A DNA stretch of 64,000 bases from an uncultured Eubacteriales bacterium (GCA_934436505.1 CAKSAP010000002.1:310001-374000), one strand, 5' to 3'. Counted from the stretch's first letter, positions 41,678-50,547 are shown. Notes: generated by a model from the letters alone, not told the origin. Numbers and translations are program-made.

Positions 41678-44600
41678 ATGAAAAAGAGAGTGACAGCAAG
41701 ACTATTATCCGCCTTCCTTGCGATTATTATGCTGATAGGCATAATACCTACCGCTGCATTCGCTGCCAGCTTTGGTGAAGCAGCAAAGATCGTTAAAGAA
41801 GGATATGCGTCCGGAATAAAATATGATTTTAACGGATATAAAAACCAATTGAATTTACCGCATAATGCATACGGGCAGTTGGCAGTACTTCGATTGACTA
41901 CAGGAGAATACACCTATTGTATCGAAATGGGCGATACGCCTGCATATGACGGACAAACTATTGTTGATACCTATAATTTATTGTCGGACATACAGCAAGA
42001 TTATGTTAGATATGCATTGGTATATGGATTCAATGGAAATGTTCAGTATGAGCATACCGCACACCAAGAGTACGCAGGAACGCAGGCAATTATTTGGGCA
42101 ATTATATATAATGATTTTAACAATGGTAATGAAGCATTGTTTTTGGAGAGGATGTTTGCTGGAAGTACTGCAACGGCAAAGTCTGGAGCTATAGATACCT
42201 ATAATAAAATCAAGGCACAAATACTTACGCATGAAACAAGACCTGAGTTTAACTGTCCTGGGAATACCGCTACACTAAAGTATAACTCATCAACTGGATT
42301 ATATGAAGCTACTTTACAGGATTCTAACGGTGTTCTTGCTCATTATAATGTTCGAGATAGCAAAGGTTATAATTTCAGTAAAAATGGAAATACATTATAT
42401 ATTTCAACAAGTTCTTATCATTCAGATACGACAACAGTTGTTTTTGATAGAACATCTAACACATACTGTTCCAATCTTCCCGCAATCACATTGGGATTTG
42501 TACCTGACAGCGGACAGGTAAACGTTGTAGGAGTAAGTTTATACGATCCTATTTACAAAAGTTTAAGTCTTAAAACGGAAGGACTTGGAAAAGCGAAAAT
42601 TATCAAGCAATCAGAAGACGGTTCTGTATCAGGTGTACAGTTTCGTATCACAGGAAACGGCATTGATGAGGTCGTAACAACTGCTTCGGACGGAACGATT
42701 GTAAAAGAAAATCTCGTACCTGGAACATATACAATTTCGGAAATTTTACCTTCAAACAATTATATTCAGCCGCAGGCTCAGACAGTTACGGTACAGCCCA
42801 ATCAGACAGCAGTAGCAACATTCTCCAATGTGCTTAAAAAATTCAAAGTGAATGTGGTTAAAACAGACGCGGAGAAGAATATCGCACAGGGAGACGCTAC
42901 GCTTGCAGGTGCAGTATACGGCGTATACAACGGCGAAGATCTTGTAGACACCTATACAACGGATGAAAACGGTAAATTCACTACAAAGGAATATGTTTGC
43001 GGCGACAATTGGTCTGTTCGTGAAATTACTCCTTCGCAGGGATACCTTCTTGACGATACGGTATATTCGGTTGGGGCACAAGCAGGAAACTTTACAGTTG
43101 AACACAATGCTATCAATAAGGATGTTAAAGAAACTGTCATTAAGGGTAAGATCGCAATCGTAAAATATCGTAATGACAATGATAAACAGATTAAAACACC
43201 GGAACCGAATGCTCAGTTTGAGATATATCTCAAGTCTGCAGGAAGTTATGCGAACGCAAAGGAATATGAAAAAGATATCCTTACTACTGATGCAGACGGC
43301 AATGCCTTGTCGAAGTCAATGCCTTACGGCACTTATACTGTTCATCAGGTAAAAGGAACAGAAGGCTTTTATTTTGTAGATGATTTTGATGTCGTAATTT
43401 CGGAAAACGGAAAAACATATCAGTTTATCCTTAACAACGAGATGATGAAATCAAAAATCAAGATTGTAAAGCAAGATGCTGAAACACATAAAGTTATACC
43501 TGTTGCGAATGTAGGCTTTAAAATTCGCAATACCGATACATCCGAGTATGTAACAATGCATGTAAATTATCCTTCTGATAGGGATATAGATGTATTTTAC
43601 ACGAATGGCGAAGGAACGGTAACACTTCCTGAAAGGCTCGGTTACGGAAATTACGAACTAATCGAAGTGTCCGCTCCGGCAGGATATATTCTTAACAGCA
43701 ATCCGATTGCATTTAAAGCAGATGGCACGGATATCGTTGTTACAAAAGAAGACATGCCGCAGAAAGGTAAGATTACCATTGTTAAAACAGGCGAAGTGTT
43801 TACTACCGTGTCTCAGAACGGAGCTACCTATACGCCTAATTATTCTGTTGAAGGACTCAAAGGTACAGTGTTTGAAGTAAAGGCTGCGGAGGACATTTAT
43901 ACTCCGGACGGAACACTTCGTTACACACAGGGACAGGTTGTTGACACCGTCACCACAAATTCAAACGGCACAGCAACAACAAAAGCACTTTATCTTGGAA
44001 AATACACAATAACAGAAAAATCCGTTACACCGGGATATCTTATTGACAACACCGTTTACGGCGTAGAATTAAAATATGCCGGAGAAACTGCAAGTGCAAC
44101 CGCTGCAAATCTTAATGTAAAAAACGAACGCCAAAAGGTTAGAATTGACCTTTCAAAAATTATGGAAGAAGATACGCTGTTTAACATCGGCAAGAACCAT
44201 GAGATTATGAAGGTTAAATTCGGACTGTATGCTGCAGAGGATATCGTTGCAAAAGACGGTACTAAAATACCGAAGAACGGATTGATAGAAACAGTAAGCG
44301 TTAATGAAGAGGGAAAAGCAGAGTTCTCCGCTGATGTACCTTTCGGAAAATTCTATGTCAAGGAAATCTCTACGGACGAGCATTACATCCTTTCGGATGA
44401 AAAATATGACATTTCGTTTGAATACAACGGACCTGATATTGCAATTGTATCAATTACCGCAAACGGCGGAGAAGTAATTACAAATGATATTATTCGTGGA
44501 AACATCGAAGGAATAAAAGTAGATGAAGACGGTCTTATGCTTGCAGGCGCTCTTATGGGTTTGTTCAGAAGTGATGAGACAGTGTTTACCGAAGAGACTG

Positions 44601-45508
44601 CACTTATGATCTGCGAGTCCAATCTTGTCGGCGCTTTTTGGTTTAATGACGTACCTTATGGAAATTTCATTATTCACGAGATAAAAGCTCCGCAGGGTTT
44701 TGTGCTCAGCGACATTTCATATCCGGTATCAATATCCGAAAACGGTGAAACCGTTGAAATTGAAGTAGAAAACCGCTTTATTGTGGGTTCTGTGCAGATA
44801 ACAAAGGTTGACGCTGAATATCCGAATAACAAGCTTACCGGCGCAGAATTTGAAGTGTATGCAGATGTAAACGGAGATAAAGAATTTAATCCTGATATTG
44901 ATATTCTTGTAGATGTAATGCGGGAAACAGAGCCGGGAATTTACCAGCTCGGAGGACTTCATTATAACGGATACTTCGCTCACGAAAAGACTGCTCCCGA
45001 AGGCTTCTTACTCGATGATGAGTATTATTACTTCGAGATTACAGAAGACGGAAAAACTGTAATTGTTGAGAACAATGCAGGTGTAGGATTTACAAACGCA
45101 CCGATTAAGGGTGAATTGGAAATTACCAAAACAGATGTGGCAACCGGAATGCCTCTTGCAAATGCCGGATTCAGAATCAAAAATGCCGAAACCGGAGAAG
45201 TTGTAGCAGAGGGCTATACCGACGAAAACGGTATCGCAAAATTCACTTTAAGATATGGTAAATACACCTATCAGGAATTCGATGCACCGGACGGTTACGA
45301 AATCGATGAAAGAGAGTTTTCATTTGAAATCAAAGAGGACGGAGAAACAGTTAAGGCTCAGATGACAAATACAGCTATTCCTGCTCCGAAAACAGGAGTT
45401 AATTCGCCTATTGGATTATATATTCTTATAATCATAGGTTCGGCAGGAGCTGCAACTGGCTTGATAGTTAGTTCTATTTCAAAAAATAAAAAAAGAAAGG
45501 TAGATTAA
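41678..45508 (+). CDS. Thioester-domain, Cna-B-repeat cell-wall adhesin
   Basis: 1276 residues, AAAGGAG upstream. A signal peptide (to about 29) precedes a thioester domain with Cys81 (TYCIEMG) and Gln136 (GTQAIIW), the pair that forms the internal thioester used for covalent host or matrix attachment in streptococcal-type adhesins. About nine SpaA/Cna-B repeats follow, beginning near 304, 390, 490, 590, 700, 825, 940, 1035 and 1145, with KIxIVK starts and Glu in the closing strand, as expected for isopeptide-stabilised stalks. The C-terminus has PAPKTG, a hydrophobic helix and KNKKRKVD, a sortase signal. Confidence 0.93.
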   Translation: MKKRVTARLLSAFLAIIMLIGIIPTAAFAASFGEAAKIVKEGYASGIKYDFNGYKNQLNLPHNAYGQLAVLRLTTGEYTYCIEMGDTPAYDGQTIVDTYNLLSDIQQDYVRYALVYGFNGNVQYEHTAHQEYAGTQAIIWAIIYNDFNNGNEALFLERMFAGSTATAKSGAIDTYNKIKAQILTHETRPEFNCPGNTATLKYNSSTGLYEATLQDSNGVLAHYNVRDSKGYNFSKNGNTLYISTSSYHSDTTTVVFDRTSNTYCSNLPAITLGFVPDSGQVNVVGVSLYDPIYKSLSLKTEGLGKAKIIKQSEDGSVSGVQFRITGNGIDEVVTTASDGTIVKENLVPGTYTISEILPSNNYIQPQAQTVTVQPNQTAVATFSNVLKKFKVNVVKTDAEKNIAQGDATLAGAVYGVYNGEDLVDTYTTDENGKFTTKEYVCGDNWSVREITPSQGYLLDDTVYSVGAQAGNFTVEHNAINKDVKETVIKGKIAIVKYRNDNDKQIKTPEPNAQFEIYLKSAGSYANAKEYEKDILTTDADGNALSKSMPYGTYTVHQVKGTEGFYFVDDFDVVISENGKTYQFILNNEMMKSKIKIVKQDAETHKVIPVANVGFKIRNTDTSEYVTMHVNYPSDRDIDVFYTNGEGTVTLPERLGYGNYELIEVSAPAGYILNSNPIAFKADGTDIVVTKEDMPQKGKITIVKTGEVFTTVSQNGATYTPNYSVEGLKGTVFEVKAAEDIYTPDGTLRYTQGQVVDTVTTNSNGTATTKALYLGKYTITEKSVTPGYLIDNTVYGVELKYAGETASATAANLNVKNERQKVRIDLSKIMEEDTLFNIGKNHEIMKVKFGLYAAEDIVAKDGTKIPKNGLIETVSVNEEGKAEFSADVPFGKFYVKEISTDEHYILSDEKYDISFEYNGPDIAIVSITANGGEVITNDIIRGNIEGIKVDEDGLMLAGALMGLFRSDETVFTEETALMICESNLVGAFWFNDVPYGNFIIHEIKAPQGFVLSDISYPVSISENGETVEIEVENRFIVGSVQITKVDAEYPNNKLTGAEFEVYADVNGDKEFNPDIDILVDVMRETEPGIYQLGGLHYNGYFAHEKTAPEGFLLDDEYYYFEITEDGKTVIVENNAGVGFTNAPIKGELEITKTDVATGMPLANAGFRIKNAETGEVVAEGYTDENGIAKFTLRYGKYTYQEFDAPDGYEIDEREFSFEIKEDGETVKAQMTNTAIPAPKTGVNSPIGLYILIIIGSAGAATGLIVSSISKNKKRKVD

Positions 45509-45509
45509 T

Positions 45510-45911
45510 TTGAATAATATATACAACTATCCGGCAATATTTCGATATCAGAAGGATGGAACTGTGCTGGCGACATTCCCTGATTTTAACGGCGAAAAAG
45601 TAATAAGCGATAATATGCTCGAAGCGCAAAATGCCGCAAGAGATCTTTTGAGCATGATACTTATAAATTTGGATCAAGCTTCAAAAGCAGCGCCGACGCC
45701 CACAGATATTGAAAATGTAAAGTCTGCAAAAAAAGAGTATGTTTTGCAAATTACCTGTGATGTTTTGGAATATCAGAAGCGACAAAACAGTAAGGCGGTT
45801 AGGCGCTCAGTATCTCTCCCCAGATGGCTTAACGATGAAGCTAACAAGCGAGGGCTTCGCTGCTCAGCATTGCTACAAGAAGCGTTGCTTTGCGAAATTG
45901 GGAAAGAATAA
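45510..45911 (+). CDS. HicB-family antitoxin-like protein, solitary
   Basis: 133 residues starting at TTG (45510), one base after the adhesin stop, with AAGAAAGG about 10 bases upstream. The N-terminal half follows the HicB partial RNase-H-like fold (YPAIFRYQKDGTVLATFPDF, then DNMLEAQNAARDLL), and the C-terminal half is a ribbon-helix-helix (RRSVSLPRWLNDEANKRG). No hicA gene is next to it. It may serve as a transcription regulator of the adhesin operon. Confidence 0.75.
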   Translation: MNNIYNYPAIFRYQKDGTVLATFPDFNGEKVISDNMLEAQNAARDLLSMILINLDQASKAAPTPTDIENVKSAKKEYVLQITCDVLEYQKRQNSKAVRRSVSLPRWLNDEANKRGLRCSALLQEALLCEIGKE

Positions 45912-45913
45912 GC

Positions 45914-45944
45914 AAGCCCCGGCAAGTGATTGCCGGGGTTTTTC
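45914..45944 (+). terminator. Terminator after hicB-like gene
   Basis: AAGCCCCGGCA-AGTGA-TTGCCGGGGTT then TTT. Confidence 0.92.
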
Positions 45945-45963
45945 TGTATTTGAATTTAGTTGT

Positions 45964-45971
45964 CATACTAT
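45964..45971 (+). promoter_or_regulatory. CATACTAT box, 46-50.4 kb operon
   Basis: CATACTAT followed by TTTTAGAAC, a match to the whole extended consensus. Confidence 0.73.
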
Positions 45972-46074
45972 TTTTAGAACACAAAAACAGAAGAAAGGAG
46001 AATAACAGAAAAATTATTAAAAACAATTTACCAAGAAAAACACACGAAACAAAAAAACAATGAGGAGTGACTTT

Positions 46075-46410
46075 ATGTTAAAAGTGACAAATATCATTTG
46101 GGACATAACCGACAAGGCTTGTGCGAAAGAGGGATCGGCTATTATCCTCCCCAATGAAATGATAATGCCTAACGATAATATGACGGAAGAAGAGGTTTCC
46201 GAATACTTAACAGAAGAAACGGGATTTTGTCATAAAGGATTTACGCTTAAAAAAACCCCCAGCATGAAATTTTTTATTGGACAAGACGGTGCTTCGGGCA
46301 TTTCCTGTAATTCATTTGACGAATTTATTCAATATCTCAAAGACGAGGTCGAGAATAGCAGAGAAGCCGGAAAAGAACATTTTTCAATAACAATTGAAAA
46401 CGATGATTAA
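46075..46410 (+). CDS. Hypothetical protein
   Basis: 111 residues from the ATG at 46075; the upstream in-frame ATG (46060) overlaps the ribosome site GAGGAG. Beta-rich start (LKVTNIIWDITDKA) and acidic tail. Not recognised. Confidence 0.6.
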   Translation: MLKVTNIIWDITDKACAKEGSAIILPNEMIMPNDNMTEEEVSEYLTEETGFCHKGFTLKKTPSMKFFIGQDGASGISCNSFDEFIQYLKDEVENSREAGKEHFSITIENDD

Positions 46411-46424
46411 AAGGAAGGGGAAAT

Positions 46425-46658
46425 ATGAAAGATACAGAAGTTATCGAAAGTCTCAATAACGCTTGGCGTGCGCTATGCGAGCGATATGACATCACTCGCA
46501 ACGAGGAAACGAGAAGAGCTTTAAATTTACTTAGGGAAATCATAAATAAAGCCGATTTTGAGGTAAAAGAAAGCAATAAGAAAAAACAACAAATAAGCAA
46601 GGAAAAACAAATAAGCATTGAAGAGTGGATAAGGTGGTTGAACGATTATGATAAATAA
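46425..46658 (+). CDS. Small helical protein
   Basis: 77 residues, AAGGAAGGGG upstream. Charged helices (ESNKKKQQISKEKQIS) and an EEWIRWLNDYDK end. Overlaps the next gene by 11 bases. Unknown. Confidence 0.55.
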   Translation: MKDTEVIESLNNAWRALCERYDITRNEETRRALNLLREIINKADFEVKESNKKKQQISKEKQISIEEWIRWLNDYDK

Positions 46659-47055
46659 AAGAATTTCAGACAAAGGAGTAATAAAGGCTTTGGAATGTTG
46701 CAATGAGGGTAAGTTGAGTTGCAGTATTTGTCCTTTAGAGAAAGAATGTGATAGCGATCCGTTTTATTCTTTTCCTGCTAAATATGCTCTTGAGGTTATC
46801 AAGCGTTTACAGAGAGAAAATAAAATACTTTCAAGAAAAATTGATACAGCCTTTCAGAATGGCATGAATGAAGCTCAAGATTTATATAAAGAGCAAATTG
46901 AGCATGAAATTAAAGCCGAAGCATACAAAAAATTTGCAGAGGCGCTGAAAAAACGCTATGACAATCCTGTTTGGTATTTAGGCGGCTCTAATGGCTTTTT
47001 TGATAATCTCGACAGCTTTGTAAAAGAAATGGCAGGTGCTGAGAATGACGCTTAA
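46648..47055 (+). CDS. Phage-type hypothetical protein with Cys motif
   Basis: 135 residues. GVIKALECCNEGKLSCSICP followed by LEKEC is a recurring N-terminal module of small Clostridia phage proteins and could bind zinc; a coiled coil follows (VIKRLQRENKILSRKIDTA). Function unknown. Confidence 0.62.
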   Translation: MINKRISDKGVIKALECCNEGKLSCSICPLEKECDSDPFYSFPAKYALEVIKRLQRENKILSRKIDTAFQNGMNEAQDLYKEQIEHEIKAEAYKKFAEALKKRYDNPVWYLGGSNGFFDNLDSFVKEMAGAENDA

Positions 47056-47143
47056 AATCATGATTAAGGGTATAAACGAATATCGTCTTGGCGGTTTTAA
47101 GCAAGTCGAATTTGCGAGAGAAAAGTATAATGAAGGAGAATAA
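47045..47143 (+). CDS. Putative 32-residue protein
   Basis: Starts inside the end of the preceding gene and ends 3 bases before the next gene's ATG, so it bridges the two. MTLKIMIKGINEYRLGGFKQ is basic. Its own stop region contains GAAGGAG, the ribosome site of the next gene. Weak. Confidence 0.35.
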   Translation: MTLKIMIKGINEYRLGGFKQVEFAREKYNEGE

Positions 47144-47146
47144 ACT

Positions 47147-47938
47147 ATGTGTAACGAGACACCAAGGTATATAACTGTTTCGAACCAGAAGTTTGATAAA
47201 GGCAGAATAATAAATCCTTTTATTTGCGATTGTAAAGAATGTGATTTCTTACATTGCCCGAAAAACAATTATGCTGTCAAAATGAAAAGAAAGTCGTTTA
47301 CTATTAATGATTTTTATAACAACAACAAAGATAAAATTTTGGCTCTTAACAAACCATCAAGATGGCAGTGTAGTTTTCATAAAAATTTTGATTTGCAATT
47401 GAATTATGCATTGATTGTTGAATTGTTTGATACCTTGAATTTTACCTTCCCAAAGGGTGCATATTGGGCGACTGATGATTATAAGTTGTTTGAAGAAGAT
47501 ACCGACAAAACAATTTACCGCACAATCAACATCGTTAAGTTTTCCCGCAAAGGTAATGAAATAACATTAGGCAAAATCGAGATTGCAAACGGTGCGGTTA
47601 TTAATGTTGATTTTTCACAAGCGCAGGAAAAACTTGCAAAAAAAATTTCAAAAGCTCTTACCGATTTGAAGGACCTTATTTTCACTTATTATTACGGTGA
47701 AGACAAAGATTGGGTTATCGGTTGGCTTTCTCCTGAAGGAAGACACTATCCCTGCAGTTGTACAGAACATCAGCTGCTTGCTTCCGCTTTAGGTGCAACG
47801 GAATTTTTATTCGAAAAGGAAGGATGGGTGAAAATTGCACTAAGCGACACGTATTTTTTTATGGGCAGAAACCTAACCGCAGAACAACGAAATTGGTTGT
47901 CTTTACACGGATTCGAAATTGAAGGAGAAGAGGAATAA
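47147..47938 (+). CDS. Hypothetical protein
   Basis: 263 residues, AAGGAG upstream. A Cys cluster near residue 25 (CDCKECDFLHC) is followed by a mixed alpha/beta region; a second CSC lies at about 205. No recognised domain. Middle of the operon. Confidence 0.6.
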   Translation: MCNETPRYITVSNQKFDKGRIINPFICDCKECDFLHCPKNNYAVKMKRKSFTINDFYNNNKDKILALNKPSRWQCSFHKNFDLQLNYALIVELFDTLNFTFPKGAYWATDDYKLFEEDTDKTIYRTINIVKFSRKGNEITLGKIEIANGAVINVDFSQAQEKLAKKISKALTDLKDLIFTYYYGEDKDWVIGWLSPEGRHYPCSCTEHQLLASALGATEFLFEKEGWVKIALSDTYFFMGRNLTAEQRNWLSLHGFEIEGEEE

Positions 47939-47973
47939 CAATGAACGATAAAAATTAAGGAGAAACTGTAATC

Positions 47974-48204
47974 ATGGCTAAAAATTATGAAGAAAGAGTC
48001 TTTGAAGTTTCACAGGAACTTGACAAATTGTCAAGAATTATTTGTTTTAAGTATGACGCAGGTATCAGTCTTCCAGAAGCGGCAATAGATTGGATGACGC
48101 AAGAGTTTATTTGTCTCTATAATGCTGATGAGGATTATACTCTTATGCCGGATGAGGAAATTACTCTACGCCTTATGCTTCGCTATATACAGGAAGGAGA
48201 TTAG
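47974..48204 (+). CDS. Hypothetical protein, paralogue of 49760 gene
   Basis: 76 residues, AAGGAGAAAC upstream. The LPEAAIDWMTQEFICLYNAD segment and M-L-R-Y-I-Q-E end match LPENVIDWIAQTFMDDYLEE and MCDYLQEE in the protein at 49760. Small helical protein of unknown function. Confidence 0.6.
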   Translation: MAKNYEERVFEVSQELDKLSRIICFKYDAGISLPEAAIDWMTQEFICLYNADEDYTLMPDEEITLRLMLRYIQEGD

Positions 48205-48209
48205 CTGAT

Positions 48210-48644
48210 ATGTTTAAAAGAATTAAAAATAGAAAAAGAAATCTTGTGAATGTATGCTGTGAAGAAAAGGATCGACACAAATGCCTTTCTACCATACAGT
48301 CATATAACTTTAACAGAACGAAAGAACAGTACGATGATATTGTAGAGCGGATAGAAAAAGCATATCGCAACAAGTATTCTCTTGAAGAGCTTCGTAACAG
48401 AACGGAAGATTGCGTTGAAAATAAAGATAACAAATGGATTGCGTATGAAAGCATCTGTTATTATGGAGGCTGTTTATTTGACGCAGTTGAATTTAATAGC
48501 GAATACGAAGCGCGCAAACATGCATATATCATTCGACTGTTTAAAAAAATTTACAGAGTAAGAGATGGCGGCGATAGCCATGGGACTGTAATACGTGACA
48601 TCAATAGTCACTGTGAAAAATTGAGTGAATGCATGGGTGTGTAA
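48210..48644 (+). CDS. Hypothetical protein
   Basis: 144 residues. Basic N-terminus (MFKRIKNRKRNLVNVC), then helical with several Cys. No motif recognised. AGGAGATTAG precedes the ATG. Confidence 0.57.
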   Translation: MFKRIKNRKRNLVNVCCEEKDRHKCLSTIQSYNFNRTKEQYDDIVERIEKAYRNKYSLEELRNRTEDCVENKDNKWIAYESICYYGGCLFDAVEFNSEYEARKHAYIIRLFKKIYRVRDGGDSHGTVIRDINSHCEKLSECMGV

Positions 48645-48672
48645 GAAAATTTTATTTAAGGAGAAATCGATT

Positions 48673-48837
48673 ATGAATCATTGTTATTGTTGTGACTTTG
48701 CTGATACGTGTGAAATCGCAGATCTTGTAAACTTTTGTGAAGACTGCATAGATTATGATGATTGTTCCATTTGCGATACCGAATGTGACGCCGGGCATTT
48801 TATCGAATGTAACAACGGATTTGAACCTAAAGAGTAA
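48673..48837 (+). CDS. Small Cys-rich acidic protein
   Basis: 54 residues from the ATG at 48673 (AAGGAGAAATC upstream). Ten Cys in 54 residues (CYCCDFADTC, CEDC, CSICDTEC and a final C), a metal-binding pattern. Confidence 0.58.
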   Translation: MNHCYCCDFADTCEIADLVNFCEDCIDYDDCSICDTECDAGHFIECNNGFEPKE

Positions 48838-48950
48838 TTCATAGACAGATAAAAAATCGTATCAAAAATCAATTTATCGCAAAAATGACGACAAAGAACT
48901 GTTTGTCAGCTGTTGGCACGATGAAAATGAGTAAAGGAAGGATAAGAAAA

Positions 48951-49367
48951 ATGAGAGAGATTTTGTTTAGGGGCAAAGACTTTTCTGGAGTCATAAATCA
49001 TAGTTGGTGTTTCGGCAGTCTGGACACAACCGAAAAGGACCGTGCAGTAATTATATATCCCGATAGGTTTGGAAACAAATGCCGAGTTTTTGTTAATCCC
49101 GATACCGTAGGTCAATACACATGTTGGACTGATAAGAACGGCGTAAAGATATTTGATGGAGATATCGTAAGACATACCCAAAATTACGACTTGTCAGGTA
49201 CCGTGGTTTCGGTAGGGATAGTTAAATGGTCGAGTTGTTACGGAGGATGGCTTATTGGAGATTTCTCTAACGGTAGAGCAGATATGTTTTTAGCAAATGA
49301 AAAGCACCGCATAGAAATTATCGGCAACATACACGACAATCCCGAATTGTTGAAAGAGGTGTTGTAA
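48951..49367 (+). CDS. YopX-family phage protein
   Basis: 138 residues from the ATG at 48951, preceded by AAGGAAGGATAAG; an upstream in-frame ATG at 48885 adds a low-quality extension. MREILFRGK at the start, VGQYTCWTDKNGVKIFDGDIV in the middle and IEIIGNIHDNPELL at the end are the defining elements of YopX proteins of phages and mobile elements. Role unknown. Confidence 0.88.
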   Translation: MREILFRGKDFSGVINHSWCFGSLDTTEKDRAVIIYPDRFGNKCRVFVNPDTVGQYTCWTDKNGVKIFDGDIVRHTQNYDLSGTVVSVGIVKWSSCYGGWLIGDFSNGRADMFLANEKHRIEIIGNIHDNPELLKEVL

Positions 49368-49570
49368 TGAAAAATAGATTAACAGGATTGATTGTTAATG
49401 CGATTGAGGAATATGACAGAGGTGAGTTGAGGTTTCACGGTGTAGACGAGGCTGAATATATAGCGAAACACATACGAAACGATGTTATAGTGTTGCCAAT
49501 AAAGTGTTCGGGCGAGCTCATCGAAGAACTTAGTAATTACTGCTCCAACCGTTGCGTTGACGAATTGTGA
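49367..49570 (+). CDS. Hypothetical protein, paralogue of 29134 gene N-terminus
   Basis: 67 residues, overlapping the YopX stop as TAATG. KNRLTGLIVNAI and AEYIAKHIRNDVIVLPI mirror the N-terminus of the 119-residue protein at 29134. Two Cys at the end. Confidence 0.6.
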   Translation: MKNRLTGLIVNAIEEYDRGELRFHGVDEAEYIAKHIRNDVIVLPIKCSGELIEELSNYCSNRCVDEL

Positions 49571-49583
49571 GGGAGAATAATAA

Positions 49584-49739
49584 ATGCAAAAATTCAAAGA
49601 AAAAAGACGCATTGATGATTTTGGCAGAATCGCCATACCGAAGGAAATCCGGGCAGAATTAGGCGTTAAGACAGGCGATGAGTTAGATATACGCTTAGTT
49701 GCCGGACACATCATAATTACAAAGCCTCAAAATAAATAA
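49584..49739 (+). CDS. AbrB/SpoVT-type DNA-binding protein
   Basis: 51 residues, GGGAG upstream. RRIDDFGRIAIPKEIRAELG is the classic swapped-hairpin AbrB domain, followed by VKTGDELDIRLV. Such proteins are transition-state regulators or antitoxins. It sits between unrelated small genes with no toxin partner visible. Confidence 0.87.
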   Translation: MQKFKEKRRIDDFGRIAIPKEIRAELGVKTGDELDIRLVAGHIIITKPQNK

Positions 49740-49759
49740 AAAATAAGGAGAATTGAATT

Positions 49760-49975
49760 ATGGATTTTGAAAAAATAAGAGAAACGGTTGATGGATTAGC
49801 AGATGATATCTGTATGGAAGCAGACGCACCTGCGAGCGGATTGCCGGAAAATGTGATTGATTGGATTGCACAGACTTTTATGGACGATTACCTCGAAGAA
49901 GGTGAAGAACGACTTCCGGAAAAACACGATGTTTTGAAAGGAATGTGCGATTATTTGCAGGAAGAGTGTAGCTAA
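49760..49975 (+). CDS. Hypothetical protein, paralogue of 47974 gene
   Basis: 71 residues, AAGGAG upstream. Acidic, helical; shares LPE-x-x-IDW and the C-terminal Y-L/I-QE with the gene at 47974. Confidence 0.6.
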   Translation: MDFEKIRETVDGLADDICMEADAPASGLPENVIDWIAQTFMDDYLEEGEERLPEKHDVLKGMCDYLQEECS

Positions 49976-50005
49976 CAAGATTATAAAGCGGAAGAGGATA
50001 ATGCA

Positions 50006-50392
50006 ATGACAATGCTTGACGTTTTACGAAAATATAAAGCTGTCAGAATCAGCTTTAATGTTTGGCAGCTAAATGGTATCGGCAAAAGGTGGAAGATAAC
50101 AGTTATTCGAGATCCTTTCTATCGTGACACGGAGTTTAGATGGAAGGTTGATAAACAGTATTTCACCAAAGAAAAGTGGGCAATTAAATACCTTGAAACG
50201 CTGATGCAGGAAAGAAACACAGGCGTTCGGATGATAAACCACCCAAGGCAAAAAGTGCCGGATATATGTGGTGTAAACGGCGCTGCGTGTAGATCTCCCG
50301 GCAAGTGCGATACCGCACTTTGTAGAGATTGTCCTGTTGCAGAAGAGTTTTTTGCGAAGCGTGACGGTGTAACATTAAAATATATGAAATAA
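50006..50392 (+). CDS. Hypothetical protein with C-terminal Cys cluster
   Basis: 128 residues, GCGGAAGAGG upstream. An alpha/beta N-terminal half and a Cys-rich region CGVNGAACRSPGKC with CRDCP. Last gene of the operon. Confidence 0.58.
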   Translation: MTMLDVLRKYKAVRISFNVWQLNGIGKRWKITVIRDPFYRDTEFRWKVDKQYFTKEKWAIKYLETLMQERNTGVRMINHPRQKVPDICGVNGAACRSPGKCDTALCRDCPVAEEFFAKRDGVTLKYMK

Positions 50393-50408
50393 AGATTTTT
50401 CTGTTTAG

Positions 50409-50443
50409 TAAAAGACGGTTGGAACAATCCAGCCGTCTTTTTG
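50409..50443 (+). terminator. Terminator of the 46-50.4 kb operon
   Basis: AAAGACGGTTGG-AACA-ATCCAGCCGTCTTT then TT. Confidence 0.88.
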
Positions 50444-50445
50444 TC

Positions 50446-50473
50446 TTGACATTGTTTATTATTTTTATATAAT
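50446..50473 (+). promoter_or_regulatory. Consensus sigmaA promoter
   Basis: TTGACA at 50446 and TATAAT at 50468, both perfect, with a 16-base spacer. The strongest sigmaA-type promoter seen in the window; it is of a different type from the CATACTAT boxes. Confidence 0.8.
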
Positions 50474-50486
50474 GTAATAAACAATG
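50450..50486. repeat. Perfect 12-bp inverted repeat flanking the -10
   Basis: CATTGTTTATTA (50450-50461) and TAATAAACAATG (50475-50486) are exact reverse complements separated by 13 bases and bracket the -10, an operator arrangement. Confidence 0.75.
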
Positions 50487-50547
50487 TTCTGAATCAAAAA
50501 GTAAGCAAAAACAGAACGGAATAGTAATATTCTGTTCTGTTTTTTCG
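50480..50547 (+). ncRNA. Candidate small RNA of about 65 bases
   Basis: The region from the predicted start of the sigmaA promoter to a strong terminator (AAACAGAACGGAATA / TATTCTGTTCTGTTT then T-run, 50507-50546) has no reading frame longer than a few codons. A promoter and terminator around a non-coding segment suggest a small regulatory RNA. Confidence 0.55.
50507..50547 (+). terminator. Terminator of the candidate small RNA
   Basis: A 15-bp perfect stem, AAACAGAACGGAATA with TATTCTGTTCTGTTT allowing one G-T pair, and T6. Confidence 0.85.
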
